Source: Prevotella sp. CAG:1092 (GTDB lineage: Bacteria; Bacteroidota; Bacteroidia; Bacteroidales; Bacteroidaceae). Taken from it: DNA of 11,079 nt. Every line of letters starts with the position of its first letter. Within the stretch, counting starts at the first letter, position 1. Below are positions 1 to 6,052 of this stretch, in pieces. A model generated the notes under the pieces. The model saw nothing but the letters and a program-made list of their open reading frames with translations. It had not been told where the DNA came from and did no database searches. The stretch lies in NCBI GenBank assembly GCA_000436915.1, contig HF994072.1, forward strand, positions 1-11,079. Reading direction: 5' to 3'. Made by a program: the position numbers and the translations under genes.

Positions 1-603
1 CTCGACTGGACTATCCACAACGGCGAACGATGGGCGCTGTCGGGACAGAATGGCGCAGGAAAGTCGACGCTGCTAAGCCTCGTATGTGCCGACAATCCAC
101 AGAGCTATGCTTGCAACATCACGCTCTTCGACCATGAGCGTGGTACTGGCGAGAGCATCTGGGATATAAAGAAGCATATAGGATATGTGTCGCCTGAGAT
201 GCACCGCTCATATCAGCGCGATATGCCTTGCATACGAATTGTGGCGAGCGGACTGAAAGATTCCATCGGACTATATGTTAGACCTGAGGAGTCGGAGTAT
301 GAGCAATGCCGCTTCTGGTTGAACATCTTCGGACTGGAAGGAATAGAGGATCGCAGCTTTATGAAGCTCTCGTCGGGCGAGCAGCGCCTTGTGCTCCTTG
401 CCCGTGCCTTCGTCAGAGACCCTGAGCTGCTGATATTAGACGAGCCGCTGCATGGTTTGGACAACAAAAACCGAAAGCTGGTGAAAGAAGTTATAAATAC
501 TTTCTGTCAGCGACCAGGCAAAACTCTTATCATGGTGACACACTATAAAGAGGAACTGCCTCCATGCATAGACCATAGCATATTCCTGAAGAGGCAGGTG
601 TAG
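1..603 (+). CDS. modF: ModF-like ABC ATPase, C-terminal domain (5' partial)
   Basis: The reading frame is open from base 1 to the TAG at 601-603 (200 codons), so the start lies upstream of the window. It encodes one complete ABC nucleotide-binding domain. The Walker A motif GQNGAGKST is at 43-69, the signature LSSGEQ at 367-384, the Walker B stretch LLILDEP at 427-447, and the switch histidine at 541-543. The stretch around IWDIKKHIGYVS (about 157-192) and the spacing of motifs closely resemble the second ATPase domain of E. coli ModF (PhrA), which has two tandem ABC domains and no membrane segments. By family comparison, some 250-300 residues with the first domain would be missing on the left. 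ModF-type proteins are linked to molybdate metabolism only by gene context in proteobacteria. In Bacteroidota the role is not established, and nothing in this window concerns molybdate. The ATPase fold is certain; the ModF subfamily is likely. Confidence 0.85.
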   Translation, partial: LDWTIHNGERWALSGQNGAGKSTLLSLVCADNPQSYACNITLFDHERGTGESIWDIKKHIGYVSPEMHRSYQRDMPCIRIVASGLKDSIGLYVRPEESEYEQCRFWLNIFGLEGIEDRSFMKLSSGEQRLVLLARAFVRDPELLILDEPLHGLDNKNRKLVKEVINTFCQRPGKTLIMVTHYKEELPPCIDHSIFLKRQV

Positions 604-610
604 GGACAGC

Positions 611-644
611 CTCTCCCCCAACCCCTCCCCAAAAGGGAGGGGAG
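611..644. repeat. GC-rich hairpin, probable dispersed intergenic repeat
   Basis: An exact 8-base inverted repeat, CCCCTCCC at 622-629 and GGGAGGGG at 635-642, encloses a 5-base loop (CAAAA). It lies 19 bases after the stop of the ModF-like gene. A further pyrimidine-rich copy (CTCTCCCCC, 611-619) offers an alternative partner for the GGGGAG arm. No run of T follows on the plus strand, so it is a poor Rho-independent terminator. Its composition differs sharply from the AT-rich bases around it. I recall similar C-rich/G-rich hairpins as scattered intergenic repeats in Bacteroidota genomes; copy number cannot be judged from one window. The remaining bases up to 721 are AT-rich, and I see no convincing promoter motif there. 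Confidence 0.6.
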
Positions 645-721
645 TAATTAGACTCATGACAAAACGAGGCTATTTATAAAGGCTAATGTTTAATTGATAA
701 TGGTTAATGAATAATTGGTAT

Positions 722-1216
722 ATGAAAAAGTTATTTTTCGTCATTGCCATCGCATTGATGATGGTAGGACAAGCAAAGGCACAGGAAGTGGCTAACGAGA
801 TAAAGCGAATTTCTAAAGCCGTGGTCAACGACCCAAAGCAAGACGTGCAAGTGCGCCGCGTAGCCTACTTCAAAGTAAACGCAGTAGACTATATGAAAAT
901 GAAGATTCGCGATATTGTGGCTGGCAATCCTAAGGACAAGGAGGCTATTAACAAAAATATCAAGATGGTGAACGAGCAAGCATACGCCATGTATGAATTT
1001 GTGAATCTCTACATCAAGCAACTTGCTGAAGCTAAGACTCCTGAGTCGAAGGATCTTGTGGGAAAAGAGTTTCGCGCAGCATCATTGAACAACCCTTTGT
1101 TTAACGACACCGACCTCGAGGTGGTGCAATCATACGTGAACAACGACACCTACCTAACTCGCTTCTCACTCGACACTAATTGGGTGAAAGCACTCGAAGA
1201 GGTGAAGAATAATTAA
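722..1216 (+). CDS. Small exported protein of unknown function
   Basis: A 164-residue protein that I do not recognise. It begins with a clear signal peptide: MKK, then a hydrophobic stretch (LFFVIAIALMMVG, residues 4-16), then AKA|Q with predicted cleavage after residue 20. There is no lipobox cysteine, so a soluble periplasmic or secreted protein is inferred. I chose the ATG at 722 over the in-frame ATG at 707 because the latter would put NNWY ahead of the lysines of the signal peptide. The mature part is charged and alpha-helical in character, with many Lys, Glu, Asn and Val, no cysteines and no repeats. Its C-terminal third contains an aspartate/asparagine-rich segment (residues about 122-141) followed by LTRFSLDTNWVKALEEVK. 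The gene stands alone between the repeat at 611-644 and the terminator at 1245-1280, so it appears monocistronic. No close neighbour suggests a job. Confidence 0.8.
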   Translation: MKKLFFVIAIALMMVGQAKAQEVANEIKRISKAVVNDPKQDVQVRRVAYFKVNAVDYMKMKIRDIVAGNPKDKEAINKNIKMVNEQAYAMYEFVNLYIKQLAEAKTPESKDLVGKEFRAASLNNPLFNDTDLEVVQSYVNNDTYLTRFSLDTNWVKALEEVKNN

Positions 1217-1244
1217 TCTGCGGGAACACGGAAAATAAATAAAT

Positions 1245-1280
1245 GGGCGGATGCAATGTTGTTTGCATCCGCCCTTATTA
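1245..1280. terminator. Bidirectional intrinsic terminator
   Basis: A perfect 12-base stem, GGGCGGATGCAA (1245-1256) with TTGCATCCGCCC (1263-1274), and a 6-base loop. It is followed on the plus strand by TTATTATTAT and preceded by AAATAAATAAAT, which supplies a U-rich tail on the minus strand. It sits between the convergent ends of the exported-protein gene (stop at 1216) and the cytidylate-kinase-like gene (stop at 1296), so it can end both transcripts. Confidence 0.9.
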
Positions 1281-1295
1281 TTATGTCCTATGCCA

Positions 1296-1919
1296 TTACT
1301 CATCAATAAAGCGCATGAGGAAGTCAACAGCGCCATTGACACCAAACTTGGTTACGTCGAGGGCAATGTCGTAGTTGCGGCTATCATACCAGTCTTTGCC
1401 AGTGAAAGTCTTGGTGTATAGTTCGCGAGTGTAGTCGTTGTCTTCGATAAGGATTCGCGCTTTCTCCTCGTCAACATCGTAGCGCTCCTTGATTCTCGCT
1501 ATACGACGGTCTAACGAAGAATGAAGGAATATGCGCAGCTTGTTAGGATGAGATTTGAAAACATCGAAGCCACAGCGACCAACAACAACGCAGCTCTCTT
1601 CTTCGGCAATGCGTTTCATCTCTGAAGCTTGAGCATAAAATAGTTGGCGACTCGTAACTTCGCGATCCACCACCTTATATTCGTTTACAGAGACAAACGA
1701 CTTATAGAACATCGAGAAGTCCTCCCACCACGATGGTCGTTTGTTTTCTAACTCGGCAGCCTCCGACTCTGTAAGGTTAAACTTATGAGCCACGGCCGTC
1801 AATATCTGCTTGTCTATGAGTTTTACTTCCAATCTTTTTGCAAGCTCGGCAGCTATCTCATGACCGCCAGTACCAAACTGTCTGTTGACAGTAATTACAA
1901 ATCGTTCACGTCTATCCAT
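1296..1919 (-). CDS. Cytidylate kinase-like family protein
   Basis: A 207-residue P-loop kinase-like protein of the cytidylate-kinase-like family (AAA_26 type), common in Bacteroidota and Firmicutes and distinct from true Cmk. The N-terminus has beta-strand FVITVNRQ, then the glycine-rich loop FGTGGHEIA (residues 15-23). This replaces the classical GxxGxGK[ST] loop and is normal for this family, which often reads GSGGREI. LIDKQIL (34-40) follows, corresponding to the nucleoside-binding region of Cmk. VVVGRCGFDVF (111-121) is a conserved family motif, and RRIARIKERYDVDEEKA (138-154) matches the LID/arginine region. Length is usual for the family. The ATG at 1919 gives the complete P-loop domain. 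The true substrate is unknown; a nucleoside-phosphate kinase activity is only inferred from the fold. The gene is monocistronic, with a promoter at 1988-2018 and a terminator at 1245-1280. Confidence 0.85.
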   Translation of the reverse strand: MDRRERFVITVNRQFGTGGHEIAAELAKRLEVKLIDKQILTAVAHKFNLTESEAAELENKRPSWWEDFSMFYKSFVSVNEYKVVDREVTSRQLFYAQASEMKRIAEEESCVVVGRCGFDVFKSHPNKLRIFLHSSLDRRIARIKERYDVDEEKARILIEDNDYTRELYTKTFTGKDWYDSRNYDIALDVTKFGVNGAVDFLMRFIDE

Positions 1920-1987
1920 AGCAAATAAGAGTTTATGGTTTCGACAATAATGTCATCCACCGATGGTTAGCAATAAGTTATCATTGG

Positions 1988-2018
1988 CAAACTTAAACAA
2001 TTTGATCGACATTTCCAA
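1988..2018 (-). promoter_or_regulatory. Predicted Bacteroidota promoter of the cytidylate-kinase-like gene
   Basis: Read on the minus strand, TAAGTTTG (1988-1995) matches the Bacteroidota -7 consensus TAnnTTTG, and TTG (2016-2018) lies 20 bases upstream as the -33 element. Transcription would start near 1980-1983, giving an untranslated leader of about 60 bases ahead of the ATG at 1919. Confidence 0.55.
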
Positions 2019-2019
2019 G

Positions 2020-2035
2020 TTTTTATCGATAAAAA
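2020..2035. promoter_or_regulatory. Perfect 16-base AT-rich palindrome next to a promoter
   Basis: TTTTTATC followed by its exact reverse complement GATAAAAA, with no spacer. It abuts the predicted -33 element at 2016-2018, upstream of the cytidylate-kinase-like gene. The position would suit an operator or an upstream activating site, but the AT-rich setting makes chance possible. Confidence 0.3.
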
Positions 2036-2070
2036 TTTTAGTAACTTCTTTACTAATATACAATAATCAC

Positions 2071-2227
2071 AAGCTGCAGAGCCCAAAGGGCTCATTAGTA
2101 CGATCCGCTTTTAACCACAATTGCTGGAGTTGATTAAGAACACGAGATTTAAACCACGAACTGCTTGAGGTTTTACGAACACGAATAATCCAAATAACAC
2201 GAATGAGCCCTCTGGGCTCTGCTGCTT
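2071..2227. repeat. Inverted repeat pair, 26-base arms, each arm itself a hairpin
   Basis: The left arm is 2071-2096. Its reverse complement matches the right arm at 2202-2227 at 24 of 26 positions. Each arm contains a smaller palindrome, GAGCCC-AAA-GGGCTC on the left and GAGCCC-TCT-GGGCTC on the right (6-base stems with 3-base loops). The 105 bases between the arms contain no gene. The terminal position of the arms resembles the ends of a small non-autonomous element, but no target-site duplication is obvious and there is no transposase. Confidence 0.6.
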
Positions 2228-2313
2228 GCGTTTCTTGCGTGAAAGGTTTATCTAAAAAAATTCGGTTGATTCGAGTTATTCGTGTTCGTTTTAATCACAA
2301 GCAGTTGGAGTTT
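2111..2313. repeat. Three diverged direct copies of a ~21-base motif
   Basis: Copies lie at 2111-2131, 2151-2173 and 2291-2313. They follow the pattern AAyCACrA, a few variable bases, then a GCTkGAGkTT-like or GTTGGAGTTT end. They are interleaved with the inverted pair at 2071-2227 and the tandem repeat at 2231-2368. A 14-base segment, ACGAACACGAATAA at 2175-2188, also recurs inverted at 2276-2289. The stretch is best read as a mosaic of a degenerate intergenic repeat. Confidence 0.45.
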
Positions 2314-2368
2314 CTTGCGTGAGAGGTCTAATCTAAAAAAATTCGGTTGATTCGAGAGATTTGTGTTC
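2231..2368. repeat. Tandem direct repeat, two copies, ~80-base period
   Basis: Copy 1 (2231-2287) and copy 2 (2311-2368) both start with TTTCTTGCGTG and share the block TCTAAAAAAATTCGGTTGAT exactly, then end in a CGTGTTC or TGTGTTC tail. They differ by a few substitutions and one inserted base. A minus-strand open frame across this region (2248-2439) only encodes the repeat twice and is not taken as a gene. Together with the features at 2071-2227 and 2111-2313 it fills the gene-free stretch 1920-2483. Bases 2369-2426 hold nothing else that I can name. Confidence 0.7.
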
Positions 2369-2426
2369 ATATAAAAGCCAAAAGTTCGTGTTCTTTTAAA
2401 AGCGAACGTGATATTCATAATAACGC

Positions 2427-2460
2427 AAAAAAGTCGCATGCCTTAACGACATGCGACTTT
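2427..2460 (-). terminator. Intrinsic terminator of the rpmB-rpmG-DUF4295 cluster
   Basis: A perfect 11-base stem, AAAGTCGCATG (2430-2440) with CATGCGACTTT (2450-2460), and a 9-base loop. On the minus strand the stem is followed by six U (bases 2432-2427), the classic Rho-independent form. It lies 24 bases beyond the stop of the DUF4295 gene. Confidence 0.9.
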
Positions 2461-2483
2461 ATTATAATAGAATAATGTAATTC

Positions 2484-2642
2484 TTACTTCTTAAAGAAGT
2501 CCTTAACATCCTCATTACGAACCATACGCTCATCGAAGATGTAAGCACCAGTCTTAGGGCTCTTAACCATCTTGATAACCTTTGTGTATGCACGTCCGTC
2601 GGTAGAACCTTCGTGGAGGGTAGCGACCGCTTTCTTAGCCAT
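2484..2642 (-). CDS. DUF4295 small basic protein, ribosome-associated in Bacteroidota
   Basis: A 52-residue lysine-rich protein beginning MAKKAVATLHEGS and ending VKDFFKK. The central stretch KVIKMVKSPKTGAYIFDE (residues 21-38) is the hallmark of the Bacteroidota family DUF4295. It is encoded directly after rpmB and rpmG, 17 bases from the rpmG stop, which is its usual place. I recall that a Bacteroidota ribosome structure described an extra large-subunit protein named bL38, and I believe it is this family, but that identity is from memory. The position and composition alone already support a ribosomal role. The start is supported by a Shine-Dalgarno sequence (AAAGGAG) 9 bases upstream. The gene is the last in its operon, with a terminator right after it. 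Confidence 0.88.
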   Translation of the reverse strand: MAKKAVATLHEGSTDGRAYTKVIKMVKSPKTGAYIFDERMVRNEDVKDFFKK

Positions 2643-2651
2643 AGTTTAAAT

Positions 2652-2658
2652 CTCCTTT
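2652..2658 (-). promoter_or_regulatory. Strong Shine-Dalgarno site of the DUF4295 gene
   Basis: On the minus strand the bases read AAAGGAG, ending 9 bases before the ATG at 2642. Such full matches to the 16S rRNA tail are uncommon in Bacteroidota, so this both confirms the start and is notable in itself. Confidence 0.75.
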
Positions 2659-2659
2659 A

Positions 2660-2848
2660 TTACTTAATCTCCTTGTGAAGAGTCATCTTCTTAAGGATTG
2701 GGTTATACTTCATCAACTCAAGACGCTCAGGAGAGTTCTTGCGATTCTTTGTGGTAACGTAACGGCTTGTTCCTGGAAGACCACTGTTCTTCATTTCAGT
2801 GCACTCGAGGATAACCTGTACCCTATTGCCTTTAGCTTTCTTTGCCAT
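2660..2848 (-). CDS. rpmG: 50S ribosomal protein bL33
   Basis: A 62-residue protein of the bL33 family, part of the large ribosomal subunit near the E site. It starts MAKKAKGNRVQVILECTE and contains the family core RYVTTKNRKNSPERLELMKY (residues 29-48), followed by NPILKKMTLHKEIK, in good agreement with E. coli L33 (TTKN, PEKLELKK, YKE). Only one cysteine is present (residue 16), so this is the zinc-free form lacking the paired CxxC motifs. The start at 2848 is 5 bases after the rpmB stop and is preceded by AGGAG. It is the middle gene of the rpmB-rpmG-DUF4295 cluster. Confidence 0.96.
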   Translation of the reverse strand: MAKKAKGNRVQVILECTEMKNSGLPGTSRYVTTKNRKNSPERLELMKYNPILKKMTLHKEIK

Positions 2849-2853
2849 GGTAA

Positions 2854-3117
2854 TTAATCTCCTATAACTTTAATGTCCTTCCAATCGCAATAACCCTTGG
2901 CAACTGCCTGCTTAAGAGCTGCGTCAAGACCAACTTTATTAATAAGACGGAGACCAGCAGCGCTGATCTTAAGTGAAATCCAGCACTCCTCTTCTACATA
3001 GTAGAATTTCTTGCTGAAAAGGTTAACGTCAAAGGAACGCTTTGTGCGATGCTTTGAGTGAGACACATTACAACCTATCTGTGCCTTCTTACCTGTAATC
3101 TGACAAATCTTAGACAT
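2854..3117 (-). CDS. rpmB: 50S ribosomal protein bL28
   Basis: An 87-residue bL28 protein of the large ribosomal subunit. It starts MSKICQITGKKAQIGCNVSH, matching the family pattern CxxTGK...NxxSH, followed by TKRSFDVNLFSKKFYY (residues 25-40) and the conserved WISLKISAAGLRLINKVGLD (46-65). It is slightly longer than E. coli L28 (78 residues), as is usual in Bacteroidota. Four cysteines are present (5, 16, 45 and 77, approximately). It is the first gene of the ribosomal cluster, with a near-ideal promoter about 50-80 bases upstream. Unlike the two genes after it, it has no Shine-Dalgarno sequence. Confidence 0.97.
   Translation of the reverse strand: MSKICQITGKKAQIGCNVSHSKHRTKRSFDVNLFSKKFYYVEEECWISLKISAAGLRLINKVGLDAALKQAVAKGYCDWKDIKVIGD
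2859..2863 (-). promoter_or_regulatory. Shine-Dalgarno site of rpmG
   Basis: On the minus strand AGGAG lies 10 bases before the rpmG ATG at 2848 and overlaps the last codons of rpmB. Its placement inside rpmB suggests that translation of the two genes is linked. Confidence 0.65.
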
Positions 3118-3169
3118 TGCTATGTTTAAATTTTGTTTTCGTTTTTTGATACTTATTCCAAACAGGGTG

Positions 3170-3200
3170 CAAAATTACAAATATTTCCCGAACCTGCAAA
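3170..3200 (-). promoter_or_regulatory. Bacteroidota promoter of the ribosomal cluster
   Basis: On the minus strand TTTG (3197-3200) and TAATTTTG (3170-3177) are separated by exactly 19 bases. Both match the primary sigma factor consensus of Bacteroidota (TTTG, 19-21 bases, TAnnTTTG). Transcription would start near 3163-3165, about 47 bases before rpmB. The remainder of the gap 3118-3282 is AT-rich. I see no convincing terminator for the upstream oxidoreductase gene, so some read-through into rpmB is possible. Confidence 0.8.
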
Positions 3201-3282
3201 ACATTTAGTAAAAGAATTAATGCTTTTAAGGTTTTTTATTTCTTTTAACTCATTGAAATAGAGAATGTGTAGCTATTTTGCT

Positions 3283-4857
3283 TTAGTTTTGGGCTGAAGC
3301 AACATAGAGTGCGCACATCTCTGCACAACGTTCGCCATCGACTCCTGCCGACACGATGCCACCTGCATAGCCTGCACCTTCGCCACATGGGAACAAGCCT
3401 TGCAGGCGTACATGCTGAAGGGTTTCGTTGGAGCGAACTATGCGGATTGGGCTCGACGTGCGAGTTTCTACAGCTATAAGCAATGCCTCGTTGGTGAGGA
3501 AGCCATGACTACGACGACCGAAATCCTTGAATCCCTGTTGCAGACGTAAGGCAACAAACTTTGGCATCCAAAAGTGTAACGGACTGGATATTAAACCTGG
3601 AGCATAGCTTGAGCGTGGCAGGTCGTAGCTAAGGCGACCATTCACGAAGTCGGCCATACGCTGCGCAGGTGCTGTTTGGCGCATGTTGCCTTGCTGCCAG
3701 CAGTTGCGCTCCAATTCTTCTTGGAATGTGAGCATGCGCAGAGGGTCGTCGCCCTCGATATCTTCGGTGCGCACTTCTACCACCATACCCGAATTGCTCC
3801 ATTTTGTGCCACGGTTGGCAGGGCTCATACCATTTACCACTATCTGCTCAGGACCTGTGGCGGCAGGAATAACGAAACCACCAGGGCACATGCAGAATGA
3901 GTAAACGCCACGGCCATCAACCTGAGTGACGAATGAATATTCGGCAGCAGGCAGATATTTGCCTCTGCCATTGCGGTTGTGGTATTGTATTTGGTCAATG
4001 AGTTCGGCAGGATGTTCAAGACGCACACCTACGGCAATGCCCTTGGCCTCAACCTCGATACCAGAGCCTACAAGAAGGCGGTAAACATCGCGAGCGCTAT
4101 GTCCTGTGGCGAGAATCACCGGACCATGATATGTTTCTTCGCCACCAGTCTGAAGGTTTATTGCCTTTACGCCAATGGTCTTGTCGCCCTGAGTGATGAT
4201 ATGCGTCATCTTTGTCATGAAGTGAACTTCGCCTCCGCAACGCAATATTGTGTTGCGCATACTCTCTATCACTCCAGGCAATTTGTCGGTGCCGATATGA
4301 GGATGAGCATCTGCAAGGATAGATGTGGAAGCACCATGCTGGCAAAACACATTAAGAATCTTTTCTATTGGTCCACGCTTCTTGCTGCGAGTATATAGTT
4401 TACCATCAGAATAGGCACCAGCACCACCCTCGCCAAAGCAATAGTTGCTCTCGCCATCCACCTTCTGAGTTTTGGTGATGTTTGCAAGGTCTATCTTGCG
4501 GTCGTGAACATTCTTGCCGCGCTCAAGCACTATAGGACGCAAGCCAAGTTCGATGAGTCGCAAAGAAGCGAAAAGTCCGCCAGGACCCTCGCCCACTACT
4601 ATCACCTGTGGTTTGCCGCTAACGTCGGGATATTCCGTATGCTGATAGGCATCATCCTCAGGCATCTCGTTGACATAGACTCTCACTTTGAGATTGACAA
4701 AGATGGTGCGCTGACGAGCATCGATGCTGCGTTTCAACACCCTTACGGCATTTATCGTTCTCACGTCTAAGCCTTTATCTTTTGCCACATATTCTGCTAT
4801 CGACTGTTCTGAAGCTGCCTGTTGTGGCAGAACTCTTAATTGATATTCGTAAGTCAT
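3283..4857 (-). CDS. FAD-dependent oxidoreductase, COG2509-like
   Basis: A 524-residue flavoprotein of the uncharacterised FAD-dependent dehydrogenase family (COG2509). An N-terminal alpha/beta domain of about 80 residues precedes the Rossmann dinucleotide motif VIVVGEGPGGLFASLRLIEL (residues about 85-104, GEGPGG replacing the more usual GAGPAG), which ends at the acidic ERG (112-114). The family block FGEGGAGAYSDGKLYTR is at about 141-157, the second strand motif VILATGHSARD near 246-256, a CMCPGG motif near 321-326, and the C-terminal FAD-binding stretch FPCGEGAGYAGGIVSAG near 488-504. There is no signal peptide and no membrane segment, so it is cytoplasmic. Substrate and reaction are unknown. 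Its ATG overlaps the stop of the hydrolase gene as ATGA, so the two are translationally coupled. The pairing gives no clear functional clue, since one product is exported and the other stays in the cytoplasm. Confidence 0.88.
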   Translation of the reverse strand: MTYEYQLRVLPQQAASEQSIAEYVAKDKGLDVRTINAVRVLKRSIDARQRTIFVNLKVRVYVNEMPEDDAYQHTEYPDVSGKPQVIVVGEGPGGLFASLRLIELGLRPIVLERGKNVHDRKIDLANITKTQKVDGESNYCFGEGGAGAYSDGKLYTRSKKRGPIEKILNVFCQHGASTSILADAHPHIGTDKLPGVIESMRNTILRCGGEVHFMTKMTHIITQGDKTIGVKAINLQTGGEETYHGPVILATGHSARDVYRLLVGSGIEVEAKGIAVGVRLEHPAELIDQIQYHNRNGRGKYLPAAEYSFVTQVDGRGVYSFCMCPGGFVIPAATGPEQIVVNGMSPANRGTKWSNSGMVVEVRTEDIEGDDPLRMLTFQEELERNCWQQGNMRQTAPAQRMADFVNGRLSYDLPRSSYAPGLISSPLHFWMPKFVALRLQQGFKDFGRRSHGFLTNEALLIAVETRTSSPIRIVRSNETLQHVRLQGLFPCGEGAGYAGGIVSAGVDGERCAEMCALYVASAQN

Positions 4858-6005
4858 TTTATGTTTTTATCTAAAAAATCGAGAATTGCTTTTTGATTTT
4901 TAATGTTGCACTCATGAGGTTGAGCCTCGATATGAGTTTCGAGATTGCTCTCGCTACCAGCATCCTTCCATACTGAGTGCATGATGGAATAAGCTTTCCT
5001 CACACCATCGAGCGGAAACAGCTTGTCGCTATCGCCAGCTATGAAGAGCGACGGTTTTGGTGCTGCCAAGGATGCTATGTCGGGATAGTCGAGGAAGAGG
5101 CGAAGACCAGGTATACAGTTGGCAAATCCGCCATTTTCTTTTCTGCCATAACGTGTGGTAAGCTGAACATCGGTAGTAACCATCCAGCATACGGCACACA
5201 TAGCCTTCACTTTGTCTGACAATGCCGAGAGCATCCACGCTCTATAAGCGCCCATCGAACATCCTGCGGCTGCGATATTGTTGGCATCGACATAAGGTAG
5301 CGACGCAAGGAAGTCGGTAGAGGCAATATCATCATAGTGCATATAAGCGCAGAGATTTTGTCCGAGCATCATCATGTTGCCTGCAATGATATCATATCGT
5401 TTGCGGTCGACACCCTCTTTTCTACCACGTTCTCCCCAGAGCGGAGCATCAATACTCATCACTACATAGCCATGCTGAGCAAGATAGTCACCAAGGAATT
5501 GTCCCTCGTAGATTTGCTTTGCCCACTTGTCGGCATCCTCAACCACAGCAGGCTCTTCGGCAATAGGTGTTATCATTTTTTCCTTACCTATATATAAATG
5601 TGCGCCATGGTCGTGGAGCAAGTTTACGGCAGGATGTTTGCCTTCGCCATCAGGTTTCAGGATATAAGCCACTACCCTATACCATCTGCTCAACGCTATC
5701 TCCACCTTCATAGCCTTATAGCCATTGCGTTGTTCTTCAGCCAACAGCTTCATATCCCAGCTGTCGGCTCTTGGCGGCATAGGTCCCATACATTCCATCA
5801 CCTTTTGACGAGCCTCTTGTCGCCAAGTATCGAAGCTAACAGAATCTTTCATATGGCGCCACGCCATAGGATAATCGAGAATAGCCTGAATGGAGTCTAT
5901 ATAAATAGGTATATCCATAAAGTACTCTGCAGCCTGTCTTTTCTGAGCGTGAGAACAGAGAAAAGGCGTAAGCAAAAATGGTATAGTTATTGCAAAATGT
6001 TTCAT
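4854..6005 (-). CDS. Exported alpha/beta hydrolase (dienelactone hydrolase / Abhydrolase_7-like)
   Basis: A 383-residue alpha/beta hydrolase with a signal peptide (MKHFAITIPFLLTPFLCSHA|Q, cut predicted after residue 20). I chose the ATG at 6005; an in-frame ATG at 6059 would bury this signal peptide behind 18 extra residues and lies upstream of the promoter. The oxyanion-side motif NLLHDHGAH is at 128-136, the nucleophile elbow GCSMG at 248-252 (Ser250), the likely acid in GDSDKLF at 324-330 (Asp327 or Asp325), and the likely His364 in AQPHECN. HDHGAH followed by YIGKEK is typical of the Bacteroidota Abhydrolase_7 / acetyl-esterase-like group. An esterase acting in the periplasm, perhaps deacetylating carbohydrates, is inferred; the substrate is unknown. 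No polysaccharide-utilisation genes (susCD, glycosidases) are present in the window. It is the first gene of a two-gene operon with the oxidoreductase. Confidence 0.85.
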   Translation of the reverse strand: MKHFAITIPFLLTPFLCSHAQKRQAAEYFMDIPIYIDSIQAILDYPMAWRHMKDSVSFDTWRQEARQKVMECMGPMPPRADSWDMKLLAEEQRNGYKAMKVEIALSRWYRVVAYILKPDGEGKHPAVNLLHDHGAHLYIGKEKMITPIAEEPAVVEDADKWAKQIYEGQFLGDYLAQHGYVVMSIDAPLWGERGRKEGVDRKRYDIIAGNMMMLGQNLCAYMHYDDIASTDFLASLPYVDANNIAAAGCSMGAYRAWMLSALSDKVKAMCAVCWMVTTDVQLTTRYGRKENGGFANCIPGLRLFLDYPDIASLAAPKPSLFIAGDSDKLFPLDGVRKAYSIMHSVWKDAGSESNLETHIEAQPHECNIKNQKAILDFLDKNIK

Positions 6006-6023
6006 AATATGATATTCTAAGCG

Positions 6024-6031
6024 CAAAATTA
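6024..6031 (-). promoter_or_regulatory. Predicted -7 element of the hydrolase operon
   Basis: The minus strand reads TAATTTTG, a full match to TAnnTTTG, followed by CGC, 18 bases upstream of the ATG at 6005. The -33 element is weak: T-rich bases at about 6045-6055 instead of a clean TTTG. The leader would be only about 10-15 bases long. Confidence 0.55.
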
Positions 6032-6052
6032 CGCAAATTCCTTGAAAAAACG

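Noticed and set aside
2071..2368. Possible CRISPR array
   Set aside because: The repeats are irregular in length, spacing and orientation, there are at most three copies of any unit, and no cas genes are nearby.
2248..2439. Minus-strand open frame of 63 codons in the repeat region
   Set aside because: It encodes the tandem repeat twice (NQPNFFR appears in both copies), and its stop-free nature comes from the repeat. It has no convincing start signal, and its 5' end overlaps the terminator of the ribosomal cluster.
3200..3282. Possible terminator after the oxidoreductase gene
   Set aside because: The only pairing seen is a weak TAAAAG/CTTTTA stem in a very AT-rich stretch, not distinguishable from chance.
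3979..4398. 139-codon plus-strand open frame
   Set aside because: It is antisense to the FAD-dependent oxidoreductase, whose motifs are continuous across the region.
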